From Candidatus Poribacteria bacterium (GTDB taxonomy: Bacteria; Poribacteria; WGA-4E; JAJRTO01), in NCBI GenBank assembly GCA_024278235.1, contig JAJRTO010000457.1:1-35769 (forward strand): a DNA stretch of 35,769 nt, in the 5' to 3' direction. Below, piece after piece: positions 8,997-17,352 of the stretch. How positions within the stretch are numbered: the stretch's first letter is position 1; each line of letters starts with the position of its first letter. The translations under genes were made by a program, and so were the position numbers. The notes under the pieces are model-generated. The model ran no database searches, was not told where the DNA came from, and saw nothing but the letters and a program-made list of their open reading frames with translations.

Positions 8997-9461
8997 ATGC
9001 AACGCGCTTTTCGTCTGCAGTCTATTCTGCAACTACGTCGAATGGCTGAAGAATCACAGCAACGGGTGCTCGCGAAGGCACGACAGGAACTTCTCACAGC
9101 CACTAACCTCCTTGATAGATTTGAACAGGCGGTGGATGAATGTATTGTTGATGTACAGGAATTGTACAGCGATTCTCTCAACATCAGACTTATCAATGAG
9201 TACAGCAACTACATTCAATGGATGCAGAAAGTGATTCAACATCAGAAGACATGTATCGAACAACTGTCGTCTCATGCGGATCAGGAGCAGTATGTTTTGG
9301 CGGAGGCAACAAAGCAACGCAAGATCATTGAAGCCCTGGCTGAAAAGCATGAGAAGATCTATCAATCGTGGCTTTTCAAGTTAGAGCAGAAAATGCTTGA
9401 TGAGGTAGCGAGTCAGATGCATGAGCGGCGTCGTACAGATGAGCGACCCATTCCCATGTAG
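8997..9461 (+). CDS. fliJ: Flagellar export protein FliJ
   Basis: Small coiled-coil protein ('FRLQSILQLRRMAEESQQRVLAKARQEL') immediately after fliI. Confidence 0.85.
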   Translation: MQRAFRLQSILQLRRMAEESQQRVLAKARQELLTATNLLDRFEQAVDECIVDVQELYSDSLNIRLINEYSNYIQWMQKVIQHQKTCIEQLSSHADQEQYVLAEATKQRKIIEALAEKHEKIYQSWLFKLEQKMLDEVASQMHERRRTDERPIPM

Positions 9462-9493
9462 CTCACGCGAGATGGGTGAAGGAGGAGATCAAA

Positions 9494-10186
9494 ATGAAAT
9501 GGTACTGGATAGTTGGTGCTGCGGTTGCCTGTCTTGTGGTTGCTACTCTATTGGCAGTATTACTGGATGTTGGCGAGGTCCGTTCGCGATGGTTCGCCTC
9601 CGAACAGGCCACAGGTGAAACAATATCCAATAACGAAACGAGAGTTATGCAACCATCGAATCAAAATCTGTTCGCCGAAGCTCAGATGGACTGGCAACAG
9701 CAGCTTAAGATGGAAAATGAGAAACTGAGATTTTCTCAGCAAGAGCTGGACAAACAAAAGCAAGAGTTGAGGAACTTACTGAAGAATGTCGAGAATCTTC
9801 TGGGAGAGTACAGACAGAGCCAGGCTAGTGTCCAAGAACTGAGAAAAGAGTTGGATGAACTGAAAAAACGTCAGGATGAGGCAGAACAGAAACTACGCGA
9901 CAGTGGGCAAGAAACCGAGAAGATAGATCAGGCAGAAGCCGCGAGGAACCTTGATAAGGATATCACCAAGATTGCTCGTGGAATCGAGGACAATCCCAGA
10001 GAGGGCGTCAAGTTATTGGTGGGCATGCTTGAACAGCAACAGGAAGACCACGTGTTGGCGATTCTAAAGAAACTGGACGAATCGACCATGATAGAGGTGC
10101 TCTCAAAACTCTCAAAAAATCTTCCCGGCAAATCGCGGGACGTAGCCGACTTAATACAGAATATGCTCAAGGTAAACAAAGGTTAA
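9494..10186 (+). CDS. MotE/FlgP-region-like membrane protein with MgtE-N-like C-terminal domain
   Basis: N-terminal TM, coiled coil, then 'DITKIARGIEDNPREGVKLLVGMLEQQQEDHVLAILKKLDESTMIEVLSKL'; ATG 9494 with GGAGGA SD. Confidence 0.65.
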   Translation: MKWYWIVGAAVACLVVATLLAVLLDVGEVRSRWFASEQATGETISNNETRVMQPSNQNLFAEAQMDWQQQLKMENEKLRFSQQELDKQKQELRNLLKNVENLLGEYRQSQASVQELRKELDELKKRQDEAEQKLRDSGQETEKIDQAEAARNLDKDITKIARGIEDNPREGVKLLVGMLEQQQEDHVLAILKKLDESTMIEVLSKLSKNLPGKSRDVADLIQNMLKVNKG

Positions 10187-10192
10187 CCGACC

Positions 10193-10429
10193 ATGATAGA
10201 ACTCATCAAGCGGGATGGTCAAACCATTGTGTTGAATGCAGAAGAGATCCTGTGGATGGAAGAATTGGCTGATACGATTATCACGCTATGCAATGGGAAC
10301 AAACTGTTCGTCCGTAATTCTGTTGAAGAGATTGTCCATCGTACCATCCATTATAAGCAGCAAATCCACAATCCTGAGTGGGCACAGTATCAAAACCCGC
10401 TCTTGAGAAATCACCAGGATAACCTGTAA
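10193..10429 (+). CDS. flbD: FlbD/SwrD family protein
   Basis: 'MIELIKRDGQTIVLNAEEILWMEELADTIITLCNGNKLFVRNSVEEIV' just upstream of motA. Confidence 0.9.
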   Translation: MIELIKRDGQTIVLNAEEILWMEELADTIITLCNGNKLFVRNSVEEIVHRTIHYKQQIHNPEWAQYQNPLLRNHQDNL

Positions 10430-10445
10430 ATCGGAGGACACCACT

Positions 10446-11258
10446 ATGGGAGGTCTAGCACCAGTAGCAGGGATAGTGCTCGGCTTTGGATTGATACTCT
10501 ACTCCATTGCACAGCGCAACGTCAACTTGGATACGTTCACGGATATGACATCATGGCTGATCGTCTTTGGAGGATCGTTTGCTGCAACCCTCACTAGCTT
10601 TGAGCCAAAACATCTGCTAACGAGCTTTCGGAGTCTCATCCATGTGTTTCGGCCGAAGAGTTATCCCTATGCTGGAACTATCGCCAAACTGTATCGAATT
10701 GCTGTAGCTGCACGCACTCAGGCCGCATTGGGAATCGAAAGTGAATCAGAGGATATCGAGGATAGCTTCTTCAAGAATGCTGTGGAGAAAGCTACCGTCA
10801 CAACGGATCATGAAGAACTTTACGACCTGCTAGAGGTACAGATGCGTGTGCTTCGGAAAGAACATCGCGATAACCAAGAAGTGTTTCGTCGTATGGGGGC
10901 CTATGCCCCCGCCTTTGGTATGATCGGAACACTTGTCGGCCTGATCATGATGCTTGGAAACGTGGAAAGCGGGGACATTTCTGCAATTGCAGACGGTATG
11001 GCAACAGCACTCGTGACGACCTTCCTGGGACTGGTCGGAGCAAATTTGGTTTTCCTCCCTATCGCCACAAAGATCGGTGAACAGTCAGAACGCGAAGCGG
11101 CATATTACGAATGCATTGTAGAAGGCGTGCTTGCAGCAGTCACAGGCGCAACCCCGGCAAGAGTGCTGGAACGCCTTCAGAGTTTCGTCCCACCCAGTGA
11201 ACTTAGCGAAGTGGATCGCGCTGTGGAAAGAGCGAAAAGTGAACCTGCGGCTGCCTAA
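10446..11258 (+). CDS. motA: Flagellar stator protein MotA
   Basis: 'VFRRMGAYAPAFGMIGTLVGLIMML' and 'GMATALVTTFLGLVGANLVFLPIA'. Confidence 0.96.
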   Translation: MGGLAPVAGIVLGFGLILYSIAQRNVNLDTFTDMTSWLIVFGGSFAATLTSFEPKHLLTSFRSLIHVFRPKSYPYAGTIAKLYRIAVAARTQAALGIESESEDIEDSFFKNAVEKATVTTDHEELYDLLEVQMRVLRKEHRDNQEVFRRMGAYAPAFGMIGTLVGLIMMLGNVESGDISAIADGMATALVTTFLGLVGANLVFLPIATKIGEQSEREAAYYECIVEGVLAAVTGATPARVLERLQSFVPPSELSEVDRAVERAKSEPAAA

Positions 11259-11271
11259 ATAGGAGGCCAAG

Positions 11272-12012
11272 ATGCTAGACAGACGTCAAGAAATTGCCCC
11301 TGCAGAAGAAGGTGGGGAGGATAAGTGGATGCTTTCCTATGGGGATATGATGACCTTGTTACTGACTTTCTTCGTGCTGCTATTTGCCATGTCAACGCTT
11401 GACACACGCGCATTCCGTGAAATGGTCATCTCTCTTAAAGGCACTTTCGGGGTTCTTACGGGCGGAGAGCGGGTCTTTTTACCCGGCGACTTGCCGGAAC
11501 CTGAACCTGCTTCCGGAGAACCCGTTGCATCGCATGCATTGACGCAGGCCCTGCCACAGCAGAGCGAAAGCGAAGCGGAGGAAACGGAAGCGGCCATCGA
11601 CATACAAGAACGGGAAGGAGAGATCATTGTACGTATCCCAACAGCAGCACTGTTCGATAGCGGGGGATACGAGATCAAGCAGCTCGGCAGAGAAAAGCTT
11701 GCTACGATTGCGGGGCTTATCAATGCTTATGAAAATGAAGTAACTGTTGTGGGACATGCGGATGCCACGCAGATAACGCCCGGAAGCCTTATATCGAGCA
11801 ACTGGCATCTCTCTGCTCTCCGTGCTGCAGAGGTAATCAAATACTTTGTCAATGAGCACAAGATGGATGATTCCAGGTTCTCACTGGCCGCTTATGGACA
11901 TACCCTAGCTGTCAGCCCGGATGACAGAAAGAACCGGCGTGTGGAACTCATATTTCGCCCCCTAGGAGGTAGATCATATCCCGACAGATATAAACAGGAA
12001 GGAGTACAGTGA
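11272..12012 (+). CDS. motB: Flagellar stator protein MotB
   Basis: 'WMLSYGDMMTLLLTFFVLLFAMS' TM with conserved Asp and OmpA-like peptidoglycan-binding domain. Confidence 0.95.
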   Translation: MLDRRQEIAPAEEGGEDKWMLSYGDMMTLLLTFFVLLFAMSTLDTRAFREMVISLKGTFGVLTGGERVFLPGDLPEPEPASGEPVASHALTQALPQQSESEAEETEAAIDIQEREGEIIVRIPTAALFDSGGYEIKQLGREKLATIAGLINAYENEVTVVGHADATQITPGSLISSNWHLSALRAAEVIKYFVNEHKMDDSRFSLAAYGHTLAVSPDDRKNRRVELIFRPLGGRSYPDRYKQEGVQ

Positions 12013-12398
12013 TGAAACACGGGCGATTTGCCTTTGTGATATTGATTACCATGATGTCTTTTGGTTGTGGCGGCGATCAGAGCAAGCCAGAGGAAGTATT
12101 GCTCGAAGATTTTATCGTCAACCTTAGTGGGCAACAGAAGTCCTATCTCAAAGCTAAGGTGGTGCTGGTGACTTCCGGTGCGAAGGATAAGAAACTCATC
12201 GAAGGTGCAAAGAGCCGCATACGGAACGTAATCATCAGCAGGCTACGCGAGATCAAAGCTGAAGATGCAAAAGATTCGAAGAGTTCAGGTGAGGATCTTA
12301 TGGAAACACTGAGAAAAGATATCATGAACAGAGTCAACAGCAATATGGACGGAGATCCAGTTACTGCAGTCTATTTCACCACTTTTGTCTTTCAATAG
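12012..12398 (+). CDS. fliL: FliL-like protein, possible lipoprotein
   Basis: FliL-like pattern 'LEDFIVNLSGQQKSYLKAKVVL...RDIILSRLR'-type region and position between motB and fliM; leader ends ...TMMSFGCGG. Confidence 0.8.
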   Translation: MKHGRFAFVILITMMSFGCGGDQSKPEEVLLEDFIVNLSGQQKSYLKAKVVLVTSGAKDKKLIEGAKSRIRNVIISRLREIKAEDAKDSKSSGEDLMETLRKDIMNRVNSNMDGDPVTAVYFTTFVFQ

Positions 12399-12406
12399 GA
12401 TGGATA

Positions 12407-13462
12407 ATGCATAAAGATGGTCTGACAAGAGAAGAATTCGCCAGCATAATGAGTCTGGAGGACGAGAAGGCAGAAGGCTCCGAAGCGACGCAATCTGTTA
12501 TACCCCCGGAGGAATCAGAGATTGCAGCGTATGATTTTTTTCAGCAGCGCATGTTCGTAAGTGATGCACTGCGCACGCTGGAAGAGATTCATAGCCGTTT
12601 CATCGCCAACTTTCGTATATGGATCTCAGGGCATTTACGCTCCATGTTCGAAATGAAAATGGCAGCCGTTGAGCAGAAGACCTTCTCTGAGTTTAGAGAC
12701 AGGCTGCCCGATCCCACATATGTGAACATCTTTGGCCTACGACCGCTCGAGGGAAATGCCGTATTGCACATTGATCTGGGACTGGCATTCATCTTTGTCG
12801 ATAAACTACTGGGAGGGTTAGGTGAGCCACTAACAGACAGTAATCTACGTGCGTTGAGTCCCGTAGAAATGCGTATCATGGCCTCAGTGATCAGTCACAT
12901 CTACGAATCCTTGAAAGAGGTGTGGCAACCGATCTATCCATTGGTTCCGGTCGCTCTCAGTGATGAAGCGCATCCTCAGTTCGTCGAAATTGGGGTGATG
13001 CCTGAAGATACAGTGGTACATATCAGCTTTGATGTTTCCTATGGGCAGTACCAGGCACAGATGGATCTTTGTATTCCCTATGTTGTATTGCAGCCAATCC
13101 GCAATCAACTTGTTGGAAGGCGGATACAGGTAGAGGGGACTTCCCGGACATCCATCCAGCAGCATCTGATGAAGGTACGCGTTCCTGTACGTGCAATCCT
13201 TGCAGAACACACGAGAACCCTGAGAGAACTGCTGGAACTCAACGAGAACGACGTGATTCCCTTCAACAAGGAGATCACGAAACATGCCGTAGTGGTTGTT
13301 GGAAAGACGCCCCGGTTCCTGGCAACACCGGGGATCGGTTCTGGTCGACGCATGGCTGTCAAACTCGTCTCCGAAATCAAAGATGAAGAAGAAAAAGAGT
13401 CGGCAGAATCCTCCTCGGCAGCAGAGCCAGGAGAGACAACTGAAAGGATAGAGAATGGATGA
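12407..13462 (+). CDS. fliM: Flagellar motor switch protein FliM
   Basis: LTREEFASIM N-terminus, 'LLGGLGEP', C-terminal SpoA region. Confidence 0.93.
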   Translation: MHKDGLTREEFASIMSLEDEKAEGSEATQSVIPPEESEIAAYDFFQQRMFVSDALRTLEEIHSRFIANFRIWISGHLRSMFEMKMAAVEQKTFSEFRDRLPDPTYVNIFGLRPLEGNAVLHIDLGLAFIFVDKLLGGLGEPLTDSNLRALSPVEMRIMASVISHIYESLKEVWQPIYPLVPVALSDEAHPQFVEIGVMPEDTVVHISFDVSYGQYQAQMDLCIPYVVLQPIRNQLVGRRIQVEGTSRTSIQQHLMKVRVPVRAILAEHTRTLRELLELNENDVIPFNKEITKHAVVVVGKTPRFLATPGIGSGRRMAVKLVSEIKDEEEKESAESSSAAEPGETTERIENG

Positions 13463-13826
13463 AAATGTGGTAAATGGCACAACATCAAGTGATACCAGTA
13501 CCCCAGAAGAGGAAGTAACGCCTGTTGATTTTCCGGTCCTTGAGGGTGCATATCGCGGAGTGGGACAGGGCAACCTTGAGAAACTCCTAAATGTACCCCT
13601 TACAGTAACAATTGAACTCGGACGGCGTCGTATGAGCATCAAGGAGGTCCTCGAGTTGAGTCCTGGTGCGATCATTGAACTCGATAAGATCGCGGGTGAT
13701 CCGGTGGATTTGCTGGTCAATGATCGACCCTTTGCGACAGGTGAAGTGGTTGCCGTGAAAGGTTACTATGGCATTCGCATTATAGATATTGAATCCCAGG
13801 AAGAACGTTTCAGCAATCTCATCTGA
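13455..13826 (+). CDS. fliN: Flagellar motor switch protein FliN
   Basis: 'LLNVPLTVTIELGRRRMSIKEVLELSPGAIIELDKIAGDPVDLLVNDRPFATGEVV'. Confidence 0.96.
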   Translation: MDENVVNGTTSSDTSTPEEEVTPVDFPVLEGAYRGVGQGNLEKLLNVPLTVTIELGRRRMSIKEVLELSPGAIIELDKIAGDPVDLLVNDRPFATGEVVAVKGYYGIRIIDIESQEERFSNLI

Positions 13827-13837
13827 CAGGATGGACC

Positions 13838-14425
13838 ATGGAACGAGTACTCTTGGCTGTTCTTAGTCTTCTGTTGTTCTGTCACGTGGTATCCGTCGTT
13901 GGAGCCCAGCAATCAGAACCAGAGACACCTCCTGACCATGAACGACTCTCCGAATACGAGGCACCTGAGCCGCCTCCATCACCCGGTTTTGAGTTGAGGG
14001 ATGTGGGACGGGTCTTCATCTCTCTGTTCTTCATCATCGGTTTGCTCTATGGTTCACTCTACCTACTCCGCAAAGGTTGGAAACAACGTAGAATCGGTCA
14101 TGCAGCTACGTCAGAGATGCATGTCTTGGGTCGCTTGTATCTTGGTCCCAAGAAACTACTCTATCTTGTAGAAATGCCCAGCAGGATTCTTGTTCTCGGT
14201 GTGACGGACCACCAGATATCCCTGCTCAGTCAGATTACTGATGAGGACGAAATTCTTGCAATTAAGCAAAGCCACAGTACCGACTCGGCCACCCCGATCT
14301 CGTTCTTACAGCAGTTGAGAAAAAACATGGGTTCCCGATCACAACAAACCGAAAGATCTGATATGACACTTTGGGAACTTGAGCAAGCCACAGTTGCTAC
14401 TAACAGAGGCAAACCAGAGCCATGA
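13838..14425 (+). CDS. fliO: Flagellar biosynthesis protein FliO
   Basis: Signal sequence, TM, then 'MHVLGRLYLGPKKLLYLVEMPSRILVLGVTDHQISLLSQI'; between fliN and fliP. Confidence 0.85.
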   Translation: MERVLLAVLSLLLFCHVVSVVGAQQSEPETPPDHERLSEYEAPEPPPSPGFELRDVGRVFISLFFIIGLLYGSLYLLRKGWKQRRIGHAATSEMHVLGRLYLGPKKLLYLVEMPSRILVLGVTDHQISLLSQITDEDEILAIKQSHSTDSATPISFLQQLRKNMGSRSQQTERSDMTLWELEQATVATNRGKPEP

Positions 14426-15180
14426 GGCCCCGCCCTGACATATTCTTAGTTTTACTGATCTTTTCTTGCCTATGTTTGAGTGCTTCAGTCGCCGATGCTC
14501 AAATCCCTCGTGTGACGATTGGACTGGAAGGTGCTGATAACCCTCAGGAAGTATCGGCAACGCTTCAGGTACTGTTTCTGCTGACACTTCTGGCGCTTGC
14601 ACCAGCCCTGTTAGTCATGGTAACATCATTCACACGCACAGTTATCGTGCTGTCCTTCATCCGACAGGCATTAGGAACGCAACAGGTCCCTTCAAATCAG
14701 ATCATTGTTGGCCTTGCATTGTTTCTTACTTTTTTTATTATGACCCCTGTTGGGAAGCAGATCAACGAGCAGGCACTGCAACCCTACTTGGATGAACAGA
14801 TAACCTCAAGCGAAGCCCTTGGCAAAGCCATGCTGCCTCTGCGGCAATTCATGCGCGAAAACACTCGTGAAAATGATCTGGGGCTGTTTGTGGCGATGAC
14901 GGAGGGCACTCGCCCAGCAAACTTTTCTGAGGTGTCAACACTAACTCTAATTCCAGCTTTCGTCATTAGTGAGCTACGCACAGCCTTTATTGCAGCGTTC
15001 ATTGTCTATGTGCCCTTCTTAATCATTGATGTCGTTGTTGCCAGCACATTGCTCTCAATGGGGATGCTGATGCTACCACCGATCATGATCTCGCTCCCCT
15101 TCAAGCTATTACTGTTCATAGCGGTCGATGGCTGGCATCTCATAACCCGCGCTCTACTGCTGGGATACGTCCACTCGTAA
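14422..15180 (+). CDS. fliP: Flagellar export protein FliP
   Basis: 'MVTSFTRTVIVLSFIRQALGTQQVPSNQIIVGLALFLTFFIM'. Confidence 0.97.
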   Translation: MRPRPDIFLVLLIFSCLCLSASVADAQIPRVTIGLEGADNPQEVSATLQVLFLLTLLALAPALLVMVTSFTRTVIVLSFIRQALGTQQVPSNQIIVGLALFLTFFIMTPVGKQINEQALQPYLDEQITSSEALGKAMLPLRQFMRENTRENDLGLFVAMTEGTRPANFSEVSTLTLIPAFVISELRTAFIAAFIVYVPFLIIDVVVASTLLSMGMLMLPPIMISLPFKLLLFIAVDGWHLITRALLLGYVHS

Positions 15181-15189
15181 GGAGGTCTT

Positions 15190-15474
15190 ATGACGCCACA
15201 ATCCATCATTGCCGATGGCCATAAAGCTCTCTTTATCGCGCTAGCTGTTGCGTCGCCGATGTTAGGTTTCGGGCTGATCGTTGGACTCATGGTGAGCATT
15301 TTTCAAGCTGTGACCCAAATCCAGGAAATGACCCTCACATTCGTTCCGAAAATCCTGGCAGTCGTGGTCGCAGCCGTTGTTTTCGGCAAATGGATCCTGG
15401 CCATGATGACGAATTACACATATCACTTGCTCTACTATCTTCCAGAGACACTGATACGAGATATTCTGAGGTAG
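15190..15474 (+). CDS. fliQ: Flagellar export protein FliQ
   Basis: 94 aa, 'PMLGFGLIVGLMVSIFQAVTQIQEMTLTFVPKI'. Confidence 0.97.
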   Translation: MTPQSIIADGHKALFIALAVASPMLGFGLIVGLMVSIFQAVTQIQEMTLTFVPKILAVVVAAVVFGKWILAMMTNYTYHLLYYLPETLIRDILR

Positions 15475-15475
15475 C

Positions 15476-16267
15476 ATGTTGGATTGGATGACCTTTGCCA
15501 CAACTCAGGTACATGTTTTTGCTCTGATATTGATGCGCGTCTCGGCTATACTGATGTCGATACCAATAGTAGGAAATCGACATGTCCCTGCACAGGTCCA
15601 AATCGGCTTGGCAGTGATTGCGACCATCCTGCTATGGCCTCTGGCGGGTAGTAGTGTAGGGGTACTTCCAACCGATGTGCCAGGCTATACACTCCTGGCC
15701 ATCAGGGAACTGGGGATCGGTTTGGTTATCGGATTTGCTGCATCGTTGATCTTCAACGCGATCTATCTGGCAGGGCAGATGATCGATATGCAGATGGGAT
15801 TTGGGATTGTGAACGTCATCGATCCATTATCCAACATACAGATACCGATTGTAGGTCAATTCCAGTACCTGATAGCCATCCTGATCTTCATGGCTATCCA
15901 GGGCCATCACTGGTTTGTTGAAGCGGTTGTAGACAGTTATCGTATCATCCCGATCGGACAGGTCCGTTTCTCCCCGGAGATGATAGAGATCATCTGGGAA
16001 CTGGCACGGCACATGTGGATAATAGCTTTCAAGATCGCTGCTCCTGTACTGGGGCTGTTGTTTCTTTCAACCGTGGCGATGGGTATCATTGCCCGGACCG
16101 TGCCACAGATGAATGTATTCATTGTTGGTTTTCCACTCCAGATCGCACTGGGGTTGTTCATGCTGGCAGCCGTACTTCCCATGTTCTATGTCATTTTGGA
16201 AAAGAGCTTCTTACTCCTGCATGAGATGTTTGTACCGCTTATGAAAGCGATGGGCCCAGTTGGGTAG
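15476..16267 (+). CDS. fliR: Flagellar export protein FliR
   Basis: Multi-TM, 'RELGIGLVIGFAASLIFNAIYLAGQMIDMQMGFGIVNVIDP'. Confidence 0.96.
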   Translation: MLDWMTFATTQVHVFALILMRVSAILMSIPIVGNRHVPAQVQIGLAVIATILLWPLAGSSVGVLPTDVPGYTLLAIRELGIGLVIGFAASLIFNAIYLAGQMIDMQMGFGIVNVIDPLSNIQIPIVGQFQYLIAILIFMAIQGHHWFVEAVVDSYRIIPIGQVRFSPEMIEIIWELARHMWIIAFKIAAPVLGLLFLSTVAMGIIARTVPQMNVFIVGFPLQIALGLFMLAAVLPMFYVILEKSFLLLHEMFVPLMKAMGPVG

Positions 16268-16272
16268 AGAAC

Positions 16273-17349
16273 ATGAGAGATCCTGAACGCAGATATCAGC
16301 CAACGCGCCGCCGTCGTCAAGAAGCACGGCGCAGAGGTCAGGTTACACGCAGTACAGAACTCAACTCGGTACTGATATTACTGGTCGTTCTGCTCCTGAT
16401 GACCTTCATGGGAAGCAGCATCTACCGGGGACTGTCCATCATACTACGTGATGCCTTCATACGAGTTGCTCAGGCATCTCATATGAGTAATCTTCCTGAT
16501 GTTGCAGGACTTGCGTGGGAAGGAAGCAAACTCATATTGCCAATCATGCTCGTTGCTTTTGTGGTTGCCATCCTGAGTAATGTTTTGCAGATTGGCATTG
16601 TATTTACAGCGTATCCTCTACAGCCGCGTTTCGACAAAATCAATCCTGTCTCAGGATTTCAGCGTATTTTCTCCGTACGTTCCCTGTTTGAATTGGGGAA
16701 ATCCCTTGGCAAGATAGCCATTATTTCTGGTGTTTCCTATCTTGTCATCCGGGGACGGCTAGAACGACTCGCGTTTGCCATGGATATGGCGCATGGGGAG
16801 TTCCTGCGCTTCATAGCGCACACAGTAGCTCGACTTTTCCTTTGGACCTGTGTTACACTGATCGCCCTGGCCTTAATGGATTACTTTTACCAGCGTCGCG
16901 AACACGAACGTGGACTGTTGATGACGTTCCGTGAACTGTTGGATGACCTTCGCCAGGAAGAGGGCGATCCGCATGTCCGCGCTCGCATTCGAAGCTTGCG
17001 ACAAAGCATCACTCGACAACGGATGATGGCTCAAGTAGAGGAAGCAGATGTAGTCATCATCAATCCTGTTCACCTAGCTGTCGCACTGAAATATGACACG
17101 GAAAGCATGCAGGCGCCCTGTGTCGCTGCAAAAGGAGCACGCAAGTTGGCGGATACTATCCGCGAGATTGCACAGAAACACAGAATTCCTATTGTGGAGA
17201 ATCCGCCACTTGCTCAGATCCTATATAAAACGGTAGAAGTCGATCAGGAGGTTCCAGAGCGGCTTTACGAAGCCATTGTGGAGGTGTTTGTCTACATACA
17301 TCGGCTTGCACAGCGGAGGCATTCGACACTCGCTGCTATGAATGGATAA
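16273..17349 (+). CDS. flhB: Flagellar export protein FlhB
   Basis: 'RRQEARRRGQVTRSTELNS' and 'ADVVIINPVHLAVALKYD' autocleavage region. Confidence 0.96.
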   Translation: MRDPERRYQPTRRRRQEARRRGQVTRSTELNSVLILLVVLLLMTFMGSSIYRGLSIILRDAFIRVAQASHMSNLPDVAGLAWEGSKLILPIMLVAFVVAILSNVLQIGIVFTAYPLQPRFDKINPVSGFQRIFSVRSLFELGKSLGKIAIISGVSYLVIRGRLERLAFAMDMAHGEFLRFIAHTVARLFLWTCVTLIALALMDYFYQRREHERGLLMTFRELLDDLRQEEGDPHVRARIRSLRQSITRQRMMAQVEEADVVIINPVHLAVALKYDTESMQAPCVAAKGARKLADTIREIAQKHRIPIVENPPLAQILYKTVEVDQEVPERLYEAIVEVFVYIHRLAQRRHSTLAAMNG

Positions 17350-17352
17350 TCC

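Noticed and set aside
12884-13720. 278-aa antisense ORF opposite fliM/fliN
   Set aside because: Lies wholly opposite confidently identified genes; Ser/Arg/Pro-rich composition typical of a coding shadow; no family resemblance.
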